From positions 248,001-312,000 of the forward strand of contig CAVLGW020000006.1 in assembly GCA_963669155.1 (NCBI GenBank): a stretch of DNA of 64,000 nt. The letters are read 5' to 3'. The stretch is from Arbacia lixula (taxonomy: Eukaryota > Echinodermata > Echinoidea > Arbacioida > Arbaciidae). The position numbers and the translations under genes are program-made. Below the pieces are notes generated by a model that worked only from the letters and a program-made list of their open reading frames with translations, was not told where the DNA came from and did no database searches. Positions within the stretch are counted from its first letter, which is position 1, and every line of letters begins with the position of its first letter. Shown piece by piece: positions 1-11,700 of this stretch.

Positions 1-275
1 ACGCAAACACTATGGCTATACATTGTTATCTATGCGCACGCACACAAATGGGCGCGTACGTACATTCACACAAATGCACATAGTATACGCACACATACAC
101 ACATCTCACACATACACAAAAAAACACATACACAAACAGACATGCACGTGCACACGCCGGCCGAAAAGACGCAAAAAGTACATACAAACTCAGGAACACA
201 CATTAACGTTCATTTTGTGATCTACGCGCGCACACAGACACACACATGTATGCTCACATAATTATATTCACATAC
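1..275. repeat. CA/GT-rich microsatellite tract
   Basis: The stretch is dominated by imperfect CA dinucleotide runs mixed with ACGC and CATA units. Short ORFs here are made of repeated Thr/His codons and are not credible genes. A similar CA-rich stretch lies at about 1,780-1,810. Confidence 0.75.
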
Positions 276-528
276 ATTTGTTTTCCCAATGATCTTTATT
301 CTGATTCCATAATAATGCAAATTAAATTCATACAATCAGTTTAAATATATTAACACAAATTAAAGAAAACAATCATGCAAATCATATATATATGCATTTG
401 TAAGTACAAATAATCATATAACGATGTTTAATCAAATAAACTGAACGAATAGCTTCCGGAATCAACTAATCCCCCAACCTATAATACACCCATAAAATTA
501 GTATTAACCATTCCAAACTCCCATCTGG

Positions 529-568
529 ACAGCCCCCCCCCCCACCCCCCCCCCCCCCCCCCACCCCC
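529..568. repeat. Poly-C tract
   Basis: A nearly pure C run with two interrupting A bases. It is one of more than a dozen poly-C/poly-G tracts of about 10 or more bases in the window, others being near 1735, 2085, 3203, 13861, 36250, 47343, 55015 and 55180. Confidence 0.85.
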
Positions 569-718
569 TGACACTGTCAGGAGAGAAATTTATCTTTGAT
601 TTTGCCAGTGAAGTGAAATCGAACTTGGTTGAATTGGTAAAAGATTTAGAGCTTTAAAGCTGTCCTAGAAAGCCATTAGGTCAAACTGCAAGAAAGTGAC
701 TGTCTGGAAACTCACGTT

Positions 719-852
719 AAATGAGACAAAGTAAAAGCAAAATAATAAACTGGCATAGCAACAGCGTGTCTAGATCAGTAAAATTCAGACAGGACAGTCA
801 CATGAAATGAGACAAAGTAAAAGTTAAAGAAATAGCATGGCAACAGCATGCC
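719..852. repeat. Imperfect direct duplication of about 85 bp
   Basis: The words AAATGAGACAAAGTAAAAG and then GCAACAGCRTG occur twice, at about 719-770 and 804-852, with flanking similarity (CAG...GTCACATGAAATG). I see no coding content here. Confidence 0.5.
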
Positions 853-1089
853 CGGTTTGTAATATTATGTATTAATTCAGACTATAGAAATTGAGTGAAT
901 AGAGGTGTTATGTAATAGCTCCCATCCAGGTGATGGCTAGGAATGGCTATATTTAAGCATGACGATTGGATGATTCCTTTTAGTGTAGAAAAGGCATGGA
1001 AAGGCAAGTGTATGGGAGTGTAAGAGACTTTAGTGTGAACATCTATGGTTAGGGAATCTAAATAAAAAGCTGAGTAATGTAGAGGATCG

Positions 1090-1490
1090 GGGAGAATCAC
1101 TTTAATCAGAAATCCAGCATAGATCTCCGCTTAGGCAGCAGTCGTTCTTCTGGGGGTTTTCCACGTCGGTGAGATGCGAGCTCCAGCTGCCGATAAAACT
1201 GAACTCGGACAGTTATGATCCGAACTTTGGAAGGGAGCTCAATCTCCATTTGCCTGCTCACCGTCGTTTGAGCTCGGGCATCGCAGGTCAAGGCGTGAGT
1301 CTGCATGGTAGCAGGGACCAGTGAAGGCCGAGGAGCTGAGAGGACCGCCGATAGGGTAGCGTCTAGCTGAGTGGCCAAGTCAAGGGATGCTTCCGAGAGA
1401 CACGTCAAACGACTGTGCCGAGGTCGACGACGAGTGTATCCGGCATTGATGGCGACCGAGCCAGGCTGAGGGGATCACCAGTTCAGGTCA
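1090..1490. other. GC-rich island with a 100-codon minus-strand ORF of unknown nature
   Basis: About 400 bp is clearly more GC- and CpG-rich than its AT-rich surroundings. The minus strand has a 100-codon ORF (1408 to 1106) rich in Leu, Arg and Ser. I recognise no family, see no flanking splice structure and cannot tell whether it is an unannotated exon, a relic of a mobile element or chance. The contrast in composition is the only firm observation. Confidence 0.35.
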
Positions 1491-2133
1491 TCCAAGATAA
1501 CCAAAGTTATGTATTTGTGATTTGTTTCTTATTATCTTTTATGCTCAATATATTATTGATTTGCTGATTTGAAATATTAAACTCGAGCATAACTGTATAC
1601 GAACAGTTTGAATTTCTATTATTTCAGTGTCAGAGTAGCAGAAGAAAAAAAAAGTCACTCACGTGACAGACACCAACCCCACCCCAACCATATACATAAC
1701 GGCTTAAACTACCCTTCCCTTAAATTCGCTATATACCCCCCCCCCCCCGAAAAAAAAACATACCCATTCACATTATATACGCGCACACACACAAACACAC
1801 ATATGTGCGTACACGCCGGCAAAAGCGCAAATGATACAGACAAACCCTTGTATGTAACATACATTGACGCACAAAAATACAACCTCACATTAACACCCAC
1901 ACTTGAGTCAAACACATTGAAACATGCATCAAAAGTGCGTTTTGAAACGTGCTTAGAAACGCATAAATGATATATTTAAATTATGCAGAAAAACTATGCA
2001 TCATAAATACAATTAAAACAACGCAAAACCGCCCACTCCAAAAAAAAAAGATATAAAAAAAATCAGTATTCATAATTCCTGTGGGGGGGGGGGGGGTGGG
2101 CTTCCTTCACGCGGTGTAGGGCATTTGCTGTTG

Positions 2134-2370
2134 TAAGCAAATAATCAACGTCGGTGAAGGTAATGGGACGAAATATCACTTCCGAGGCGATCTGGATGTA
2201 GCTATCTTTCCGAAGCTTTTAGCTGAGGAAAGATAGCGTACACATTCAGATCGCTGAGGGAGTGATAGTTCGTCTCATTGTCTGAAACCAAAAGTTGATT
2301 ATTTGCTTTATATTCCACATCTGATACCAACAATCTATAAAATAAATGACAATCTAACGTACAAAAGCAT
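2134..2370. mobile_element. Short inverted-repeat element, copy 1 (MITE-like)
   Basis: AAGCAAATAATCAAC at 2136-2150 is mirrored by GTTGATTATTTGCTT at 2294-2308. Between them the arms around TAGCTATCTTTCCG and CGATCTGGATG / CATTCAGATCG are also complementary, so the 173-bp core can fold back on itself. A second copy lies at 63,791-64,000 and shares about 60 bp beyond the right arm (TATTCCACATCTGA). Its size, fold-back structure and two dispersed copies fit a non-autonomous DNA element. Confidence 0.6.
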
Positions 2371-2699
2371 TCGTGTCGGTGCGGCTACATATTCACGCGA
2401 CGCTCCGAAACCCGGAAGCAAATTGACTTTGTGCACGCTATATAGACTCTACAAATTCTAACGAACACTATGACATGGTGATGCTAATTTGTAAGATTTT
2501 GACGGAAAAGCAAGAAATAATCGAAATTCTCTTACCTGTGCGGTATCGGTGAGAACATAGATCCTCCGAGAATGGTCGTCATAATTCTAAGAAATTACAG
2601 GCAAGTGAAATTCTAGGTCAATGTTGGTACGACGTGGTAGAGAATTGCACACTTGCTTTGGTGAAATACTGTGTGGGCCTGGGGGAAATGGAAGGCATG

Positions 2700-2830
2700 T
2701 ACTGCTTTGTACGTACGCGCGCGGCGCAGCGCGCTATAACCAAAAAAAATAATTTCCGCGCGCGCACCGCGGTGTCGTCTGCGCCGATAGTCCGAGCTAC
2801 GCACTTTCATTTCGCGCGTACTCAAAATAT
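2700..2830. other. Short CpG-dense stretch
   Basis: Alternating CG/GC words (such as CGCGCGCGGCGCAGCGCGC near 2715 and CCGCGCGCGCACCGCGG near 2757) stand out in otherwise AT-rich DNA. Alternating purine-pyrimidine CG runs can adopt Z-DNA. No gene start can be tied to this stretch. Confidence 0.4.
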
Positions 2831-2875
2831 TGATCACGCGTTAGGACTATGAGGAGTGAAGAGATCAGCGAAACC

Positions 2876-2950
2876 AAAAAGTACTATCACCTAGAGTGTA
2901 ACGAACTTTCCTTCTCAAAAAAGTACTATCACCTACAGTGTAACGAACTT
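2876..2950. repeat. Tandem direct repeat, 2 x about 34 bp
   Basis: AAAGTACTATCACCTA followed by AGTGTAACGAACTT occurs at 2876-2909 and again at 2917-2950 with one or two differences. No ORF is associated. Confidence 0.7.
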
Positions 2951-3099
2951 TTCTGCTTAGGTGATCAGATGGGAAAAACTACGCTTCATCACGTGATCAA
3001 CTCTTGACCAATCATATAGCAACATTCTTCGTATGTGGAATATAATAATAAATAACAGTTTCGAGAAAAATCCCTAAACGAAGAGCATGAGCCTGAAAA

Positions 3100-5400
3100 C
3101 CCTTGGACATTTCCCTCACTTTTGTAATTTTTTTTTTAAATGATTAATATTTGCGCCCATTTTGTCGTTAAAGCATACAAAACATCGTTTTCTTGACTAA
3201 GCCCCCCCCCCCCCCCTAATTATTGGTACCCTTTTCTCTCAACAAGATAGGGACGGGTTTGGTAGCTACAGCGGCACATCCCCATGGGAACCACCGTTGC
3301 TGTCAAAATAACCCTAGATGTATTACATTAAACAAGAGTCTTATTTCCGAACACTTCATTATTTGAAGTGTTTGCCCTCTAGTTCTACTCCACATATACA
3401 TACACATTGTAGTTATGATGACTACATAGGCTTAGAATACATTTTGAAAGTAAAAACAAATCACAAGCATTTTGCATTTCTAACGCAGGGCAAAATAGAT
3501 CTCGACTATCTAACGCTATGCACTGCAGCTAGCCTAATCTACTAACTCGGCCTGGCCTATGCGCGTAGCTTATGCCACAGGCCACGGCTTGTAAAGCAAG
3601 TTATATAGCGCCTAGCCTGTTCAGTCTATCGAAGTCTATCTTCATGCTGATTGATTATCAAAATGTCGTTAGAGATATTACTCACAGTAATTGAGCATCT
3701 CATTTCAATTAGCAGTATTAAACCTTTACGAGGTTTTATCATACCATTATTTGAAGAGGCAAGAGATACGAGGTTTTCCAAAAGATGAATTTTGACATTT
3801 TCTTTTCACATTTTCAACTACAGTGTGTATTACAAGATGTATTACATCTTAAGCTTGAAATTAATAAAAAAAAATTAAATTCATAAAAGTTTGAGATACG
3901 AAGTTTTATCAGCCCACAGACGAAATGTAGCTATATAAAAATACGTGTTTTTTTGGTTATAAACAGTAAGTTAAAAAAAAATAGATTTAAACATTGCTGC
4001 ATTTCACCGGTATATAAACTAAACATGTACAATGTCTGATGAAGATAATAAGCGGTTACGTCAGATTTATATCCGTTTTTATAAGAAGTATTTTATAAAT
4101 GAAAGTGTAAAATATTAAATATCACGTTAGAAAAAAGTGTCCTTGATAGGATGTTTATAACAAACAAATTACATCCCATCAGAGTAAAAGATACGCGCAA
4201 TTAAAGAAAGTTTAGTTCGATGAAGATTACAAGCGATTAGCCAATTTTGTAAAAACTATTAAAAAACAAAGGAACAAAAGTGAGAAATAAACATAGACAG
4301 TTTTGATCGAGATTATGAACGATTGTTTAATTTGTAAAATGAAATTTATAAGCAAACGTCCAGTATATAGAGTATTAAATTTGAAGAAAAAAAAAACTGG
4401 AGCCTTAGAAATTAGAAATGACTTAAAGGTTGGTGACGTTGACTTTTTACGTAATAAGACATGTGTAGAAGCTGCATTTACAGTTTATCATCAAATTATT
4501 CAAGGAAAAGATAATTGATTTCTCGATTTTATAGTTCATAATAATAAGAAACGATTGGAATTGACAGATTCTGATTTTGAAAGCTGGTTGAAGGGATTAT
4601 ACTGTACTGGGAAGCGAATATTTGGAGGATTTGCGATTTAATTTGATTACTTCAAATGTGGATCATTTCACTATGAATAACTTTCAGCAAGCTTCTAAAA
4701 TGGACAATACATAAATGTAAGACCATTGAAAAGAAGATTGCTCACGATTATCTTTTTGAAGGCTTTTTGACTTCCCAGTACAGTATATTTCCTCTAATGC
4801 CATTGTTAGTATAAAGTGGACATGAAATTACAGTAACAGGATAACAAACCAAGTGTGTTTTCAACCATGCCAAGATTAAGTGCACATAATTTTACCTTCG
4901 AACCACGAAAAAAATGTGCATAATTTGATTCATAGATTGGGCGGCGATCAAAGATACCACAGTGGTTGAAAGTCCTTGTTACAGATTTGTTTAATGATAC
5001 GAGGATACATGAAGATGGCAATGAAATACAAGTGCACATAATATATGTTGTTTTTTTTAAATTACTTGTTGAATAAAACATCGGTGTGCTGATAATATTT
5101 AGATTATTTTTTTTTTTAATTATTGCATCTATTTGAAGAAAGAACTAGTTTTTGTAATGAATATGTTACACATTTTTTCCAGACAATATAGCAGTGTAAG
5201 AAATAGGTTAGTTAAATGTCACTGGCATATGGCAGGGCAGTCACATGAAAAATAATAGCAGGGCATCTACTTAACACTTCAAACAATATTAAAGTAAACG
5301 GAATATATATGACTTATGTTAAGGTATTTTTTTATTTCTTCAGTAAATCTTTGATGCAAAACCTGTGATGCAATTAAAATTTAATTTATGAATTAAAAAA
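3100..5400. other. Gene-free AT-rich stretch
   Basis: I find no supported exon here. A 71-codon ORF at 4303-4518 (plus) continues after a stop into another open segment, and could be a worn mobile-element ORF, but I recognise no motif. A dispersed repeat lies at 4690-4800 and is listed separately. Confidence 0.4.
4690..4800 (+). repeat. Dispersed repeat R2, copy 1
   Basis: The block from AGCTTCTAAAATGGACAATA to the end near CCCAGTACAGTAT recurs at about 41,364-41,480 and 57,379-57,493, all in plus orientation and 80% or more alike by eye. Shared internal words are AAGATTGCTCACGAT and CTTCCCAGTA. It is probably a fragment of an interspersed element. Confidence 0.65.
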
Positions 5401-5468
5401 CCATGGTCTATTAGGTCATGGGCCAGAAACCGAAAAGGTCCCCCCCCCCCTTTTTTTTTTCCAGGGCT

Positions 5469-7954
5469 GTTACCATGGTAACATGTCAGTAAAATTTTGG
5501 AATGTAAGGAAGTTACAAAATTGCCATATATTTCTTAAATATTAACATAAAAAAGACAAAATTTGTGTCTAAGTGTACATTTCACAAGTTGCCCAGTTGA
5601 TTCTGATAAGAATCTAAGCCATTTGATGCCACGATCGTGCGTAAGAAAATGGTTATTGCCATGGAAACGATCAGAAAAAAGGCCTTTTTTAGTTAACAAT
5701 TCAAATATATGTTAATCGGCAACTCAAAGCCAAATCTCCGCTTCTAAAAGTGTTAATATTAAGATATGAGACTCATATCAATGAAGACTGAGATACTTTT
5801 AAGTGCGAACAGTCATGCCTAAGAGCACCGTTGCTATGACAACACCATGGTGCCCGAAATACTGAAATAACAGAAAAATAAGAAATTGCCATATATATAT
5901 ATTTATCATATGGCGACCCCAAAACACAAAATTGGTATACATTTATGAAGGTGCCCAAATGATTCAGATTGGAATTTAAGTCATAACAGATCACAATGAT
6001 GCCTAAAAAGGGTAGTTACCCTGGAAACGATATGAACCAAAAAACATTTTTTTTTTTAGAAAACCATTCAAATGTAAATACACGGCAAAAAACCTAATAC
6101 TAGTTTATAGTATTATGGAAATTTAGATGCGAGATAGTAGCAATCAACATTAAGTAATGTTTAAGTGATAACTGTCACCCATATGATGACTGTTGCTATG
6201 GCAACACCATGGTACCAAAATAATGAACTTACAGAAATACAAGAAATCGCCATGTACTTCGCAAATGGCAACATAAAAACACAATATTACCGTGTAAGTA
6301 TACATTTATCAAGGCTCTTTGTTAATTCTGATTGGAATCCAAGTCATATAAGGTCACTATCGTACTTAAATAGCTGTTGTCATGGAAACGAAATGTAAAA
6401 AAGGCGCTTTTGTTAGAAAACTATTGAAATATACGTAAATTCACAGCACAAAACCTAGTCCTTCGTTAACGTTTAATTAATATTTACACGCCACAATAGT
6501 TGCAAGAGAGACTACGTCATATATGCAATAACTGCCATGCAAAAAATGACCATTGCTATGACAACACCATGATGCCAAAAATATCGAAATGACTTAATTA
6601 TAATGAAGTGTCACATATTTCTCATACGGTTCTCACATTTCTCACAGTTGGTTCTGAGTGTACTCTAATTCATTCGAAATTATGTCTTAAAAAGGTTGTT
6701 GCCATAGAAACTATGCAAACAATAAAGACAATTTTGTAGGAAAACCGTTGAAATATATGTTAAGACATTGCACAAAACCTAATCCTAGTTCATAGTGTTA
6801 TGAATATATACATGCATAGTTGTAATCTCGATCGAACTCTTTCTAAGTGATAATTGTCATACCTCGAATGACTGTTGCTATGTCAACACAATGGCGGCAA
6901 AATAAAATTTCTATGCTGAGCAAATACAAAGCAATACCAAAGTGTTGGGAGGCACTTTCTTCTGTCCTATCACCTTGGCCATGGGCGGAAATCCCTGAAA
7001 TATCCCCCCCCCCACACTATTTTTAAAATAGTGCGGGGGACACCCCCATCGAAATGGTGAGGACACAATATCAAATGTCCCCCCCCCCCACTATTTGCGT
7101 TCGTATACCCACACGAGACTGGGTGGATTGATTTTTTTTTGAAAAACGTATTAACCCTGTGCATTTATGTGCATTTATGTTACCATATGAGAAATATATG
7201 GCACTTTCATATTTTTCTTTAATATCAATATTTTTCGCACCAAGGTGTTGTCACAGCAACATTAATATTATGCATGACAGTTATCACTTAGACGTGATTC
7301 AATCTAGATTGCTACTTTTTGGCATTTAAATATTCATAAAACTATAAACTAGGATGAAGTTGTTTGCTGTGTATTTTCATAGATTTTTATGATTTTGTAA
7401 CAAAAATGTTTTTATTGACATCGTTTCCATGGCAACTACCATTTAAGGTTTGATCATGATCTCTAATGACTTTAATTGCAAGCAAATTCAACTAGGAACC
7501 TTCATAATGTGTACCTAGAGACCTATTTTGTGTTTTCATGTCGCCGTATGAGAAATATATGGCAATTTCTTATATTTCAGTAATTTCAATATTCTGGGCA
7601 CCATCTGTTGTCATAGCAACGGTGCTTTTTTGAATGACTGTAAACGCTTAAAGCACCTAAATCTTTAATTCTATGATTCTGAATTAATTCATCATCCTAT
7701 ATTTTGGGATTGAGTTTTGTGATTCCTAAATACATATTGTTTACTAATAATTGCCTTTATTTATTCCTTTCCATGGCAATAACCAAGTTTAGGGTATGAT
7801 CGTGACCTTAAATGCCTTAGATTCTGATCAGAACCAGCTGGGTAGCTTGTGAAATGTATAGTTAGGCACTAATTTCTTTTTTTATGTAAAAATTTGAGAG
7901 GAGGATGGCAATTTCGGAAATTTCAATATTTCACTCATGCGTTTCCATGGCAAC
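5469..7954. repeat. Array of 14 X-box-like palindromes about 180 bp apart, with an orientation switch in the middle
   Basis: Fourteen 14-bp words resembling GTTRCCATGGYAAC start at 5469, 5655, 5830, 6015, 6192, 6376, 6552, 6698, 6874, 7247, 7423, 7607, 7767 and 7941. The first, GTTACCATGGTAAC, is a perfect palindrome. Steps are mostly 174-186 bp, and the 373-bp gap at 6874-7247 is about two steps. Two variants alternate, one near GTTGCTATGRCAAC and one near GTTGCCATGGAAAC, giving a 360-bp higher-order unit whose remaining sequence (AAGAAATTGCCATATAT, CCTAATCCTAGTT) is also shared. Right of about 7,150 the unit reads in reverse orientation. The word matches the known X-box consensus of RFX-family factors; binding is inference. 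Confidence 0.8.
6984..7100. repeat. Poly-C pair and hairpin at the array's orientation switch
   Basis: Two C runs of about 10 bases (7004 and 7080) flank a hairpin built from CACTATTTT/AAAATAGTG near 7014-7034. CCCCCCCCACTATTT recurs at about 7082. It sits where the X-box array changes orientation and fills the place of the one missing palindrome, as if inserted there. Confidence 0.45.
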
Positions 7955-8560
7955 GGCCCTGTAAGCCACATCCACCACCAGCACAATGGCAAACAGGAAG
8001 ATTCTGAAAGCTGAGGGTCCTGGCTATGATAAAAAAACAAAAGGAAATTATGGCTAAGGCGGGGAGGAGGGGGGGGGGGTGGAGATGGGGGTTCTAGGTA
8101 GCCCACAGTCCATATACAGTCCAATGCATTAATCAGGTCAAGAAGAGTCCAATTAAACATATATTACTTTCAAATGCGTTGTCATCTTGTTCAGTACAGT
8201 TTATAAGGGCATGGATACGATCAGAGCACTTATTTTTCCTTGACTGCAAGCCTTTAACAGCATGCACAACATATTTTACATATCAGCTGGATTAAAGAAT
8301 ATAGATGCGGCGAACTATTTACCATTATGTATCTTGACTCATGGGGATATCTGAACGAGCATTTTTTTCCAACCTGTTTTTTGCAACGTGTGTCCAATGT
8401 TAACCAATAAAAGTCACTACAATCAATTACAATATCCTGTTATCTGTAACACAATCATCATTTAATTTGAATACTGTTCTATGAATTTTACTTCTTTCAT
8501 TGTCCAGTAAATATTTTGGAAAAAGCAGCGCAGTTTGCTTTTGCACCTAGTATTACCCTT

Positions 8561-8737
8561 TTACTGAGCGCTTGGTGTTATAAACATTTCCAGGATGCGA
8601 TATCGGAGTTCAATTGCATCAATAACGTACTCACACTCTGCAATTTGCTTTACGCACAATTGTGCAAAGTAAATATCATCATTTACACAGTCGTCACTCT
8701 GCCCGGTACTCTTTGATTGTGTTGAAGATCCGTTGCC
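8561..8737 (-). CDS. Gene A exon 11 (terminal)
   Basis: The acceptor TTGCTTTACAG precedes a 58-codon open frame in phase 0 ending CCAAGCGCTCAGTAA. It starts Gly-Asn-Gly with a Ser/Thr/Gln-rich run and ends in a likely helix (DDIYFAQLCVKQIAECEYVI onwards). It continues the frame of the preceding exon exactly. No AATAAA signal close to the stop was noticed on this strand. Confidence 0.7.
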   Translation of the reverse strand, partial: GNGSSTQSKSTGQSDDCVNDDIYFAQLCVKQIAECEYVIDAIELRYRILEMFITPSAQ

Positions 8738-11700
8738 CTGTAAAGCAAGTAGTAAAAAATTGCGGAGTTACGTAACAAAATTATGGTATCGTTTCGTGTT
8801 TAAGAAAATATACATGTGTATACAGACGTGAAGGTTACAGAGTTTCCGAGAAAGGACCAACACAAAATTGTTAAAAATAAGCACTGAGTACTTATCGTGA
8901 GGTTTTAATGCCAGATATATCGGACAAATCCCTTGATTAGCATTCATATATGAGCAACTCTTATTTATCATTATATATTATTAAAACCTTTTGTATGAAT
9001 GTCATTGCAATTCCTATTTTTACATACCCAACATTCTCAAATGAAACATTAAACAGGTGCATATCGACAGAGGTTACACGAATTGTTGCCTTCATAAAAA
9101 AAAAAAATATATGCATATCCATCACCATGTACACAAAAGTCATTTGTATCCTCTTTTATGCTATAGATATAATAATTGGTACTTACGTCGATGATAAATT
9201 CCTTCATTGTGCTTGTCGGCTATGAAATGTTGTATTACTTTAAAATGGATATATCGTTGCATTTATAGATACATTATTGTTTTAATGTAAATGTTGTGTA
9301 CCAGGCTGATCTCAGTAAAGTCATATGATTTATTAAATCCATTTTTCGAGCCTTTGCAATTACATCATATAATTGTAGTACACATTGTATAAATGTTATA
9401 AATGTTAAATCTTAACCCGCCGCTGTCGCATTTTTGCGACTAAGGGGTAACGTGCCGCTGTCGCAAATTTGCGACTCAACTATAATATTTTTACCACTCT
9501 TTTTCAAATGACATATTTTTCAAACTACACCATATACCAATCTAAAATTTACACGATCTGAAAGGGAAAATATTGGGCTTTCCAAAAATGAAATAAAACA
9601 TACATCGTGTCATTTGAAATTTTGGACTATTTTGCAAATAATTGCAAGAGTTGATATATAATTCTTATCAACAAAAATTTCCAGTCATGAGAGGAGCTTT
9701 CTGTGTGCACTCATCTGAAAAGCTATGTGTAATCGAGATTCTCTGCGCTGATTGGCTGATGGATTTCAGACAAACTAGCGGCAGAATCAAACGGTTTCGA
9801 AGCATTTTGACGTAAAATAAAACTGCTTATTATATTATTATTATTATAACTTTAATGTTACTGCTAGTTTCTCTGTACATTGTGATTCATCATAATGCTG
9901 TACTATAAAAAGAAACATGTGTGTAACGCTTGTTGTATAATATAAATGTGAATAACCAGCACAGTGCTCGACCTAAAAAAAAAAAAAAAAAAAAATTGCT
10001 CAGCCCGCCACTTAACGGCAGAAGCAAAACCTTACGTGTCACTGACAGTAAGGCTACCTCATCTATGATTCATTCATACCTCAGGTATCGTTTCGTGTTG
10101 TCCAAGAAATGCATCCATTTCGCGAGCTACCTTTGCCGTGCGGTTGCTCTTCTCCTTCTCATCCTGAATACATTGCCCCTCTGTCTCTAGAACCTTTGCA
10201 AACGCGTTATGGACTAAATTGAGATAATCCTTTGTCGACTGTCAACAAAATATTGGACGAGAAAAAAAAGCAACAACATTGAAATCAACCCCTGGTAAAC
10301 CGCAATGCCTGTAGCTTTTCCGTGTATACACCCTATGATTACCTTTATTTTCCAACCACAGCAACCCATTTCATTAATTTCATATTTTATCTCGTCTAAT
10401 ATTACATTTTGGTCACTCCAAACTTTTTTGTCACATATTTGTTTTTGATTTCACGAATTGCTTTTTGAATTAAATAAAAGTTTATTTGATTATTCAACCA
10501 TGTAACAATATTTGTGATACAATCATGAGTATAACATGTTATACAATATACATTTCGTCGCCGAATTTAGGAAATGGTACACATGGCCGCAAAAGATCAG
10601 AATTACTGTCTGAATGAAACACACTACAGCTTTAAGGGCATGTTTACATGAGTTATGCTTTCCCACATATAAAGTATCTAAGAAATGGCACTACATACGG
10701 CGTATATTTTAAAAACACAGTGACGCTTATACTCATTTTTTTATTGCGTTATTTCTAAGTAAAAAAAAAATATTGGCCTAAAAGATTTAAATGAAAAAGA
10801 CCATGGCTATGATATGCTAAACTGGAAGTAAAGCAAAATTGAATTTAGACACATTTGTTTAAAGGCGATACGACATTAAGTGAATTGAGGGACCTGATTG
10901 CAAAATAGCATGGGCAATGATATATCAGCATGAACCTCAATTGAATATTTTCTTTATGCTTATATACGTTATTTGAATGAGTATATATTTTACATTTCAA
11001 CAATTAAGTTCAGTGTCTAAATATTACTCGGTCAATAAGTATCATTCTGTAAACAATGGACTGCACTGTTTCCTCATTACAGATTACTTAAGTTTTGCAC
11101 TTCCTTTCAAATAATGAGGCATATGTTTTTTTTAAATATGGTGAACCTTTTAATGAATTTTATGATAATGATTGTGTGCCACATTGTCTTACCTTGTCTT
11201 TCGATATTTTTAACGTTGAAGACCTACTGCAGAACGACAAGGTTTCAAGAAGTCGTTGCGTATCTTCATCTTTTTGACCAGTCATACCAAGTATTTCCCT
11301 CTTGATAGAACTTGACACGTTCGTATCTTCGATGAACGAAAGCATCACAGTAATGTACCATGAAAATGCCTGTTCAATTGAAGCAGTCTCTGGACGTTTC
11401 TGATGGATATGAGTATTATGGAAAATAATACATTGCACTCACATTATCCTTCAAAAACAATTAAAACAAAAGTACAAAAAGTTATCTAGATACACAAAAC
11501 ATGCATCTAAAGCCAGTCCCTGATGGTATCTATATTGATAAATATTAATGACACAAAGCAGAGTACAATTCATGGCTGTAATATCTTTTTCCGTTATATT
11601 TAATAATTGATATGAACATTGTCCTATACATGTGCTTCATGAATTTTGAAGGATAATGTTGTCCATAGGTATTTTTTTTTCAGAAGACGACAAGTACTTT

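Noticed and set aside
1608-1970. 120-codon plus-strand ORF
   Set aside because: Runs through CA repeats, a poly-C and a poly-A tract; overlaps an opposite-strand ORF of the same nature; no motif.
3034-3046. ATGTGGAATATAA as right end of a 730-bp element starting near 2,309
   Set aside because: Only about 13 bases are complementary to TTATATTCCACAT at 2308-2320 and similarity does not extend inward; chance cannot be excluded.
4303-4518. 71-codon ORF possibly from a DNA transposon
   Set aside because: No recognisable catalytic motif or terminal repeat; kept only as a remark on the gene-free stretch.
5400-7980. CRISPR-like or tRNA-gene array
   Set aside because: The regular spacing invites the idea, but the repeated word is a 14-bp palindrome with diverged 160-186 bp intervals that are themselves related; the context is eukaryotic and no tRNA folds were seen.
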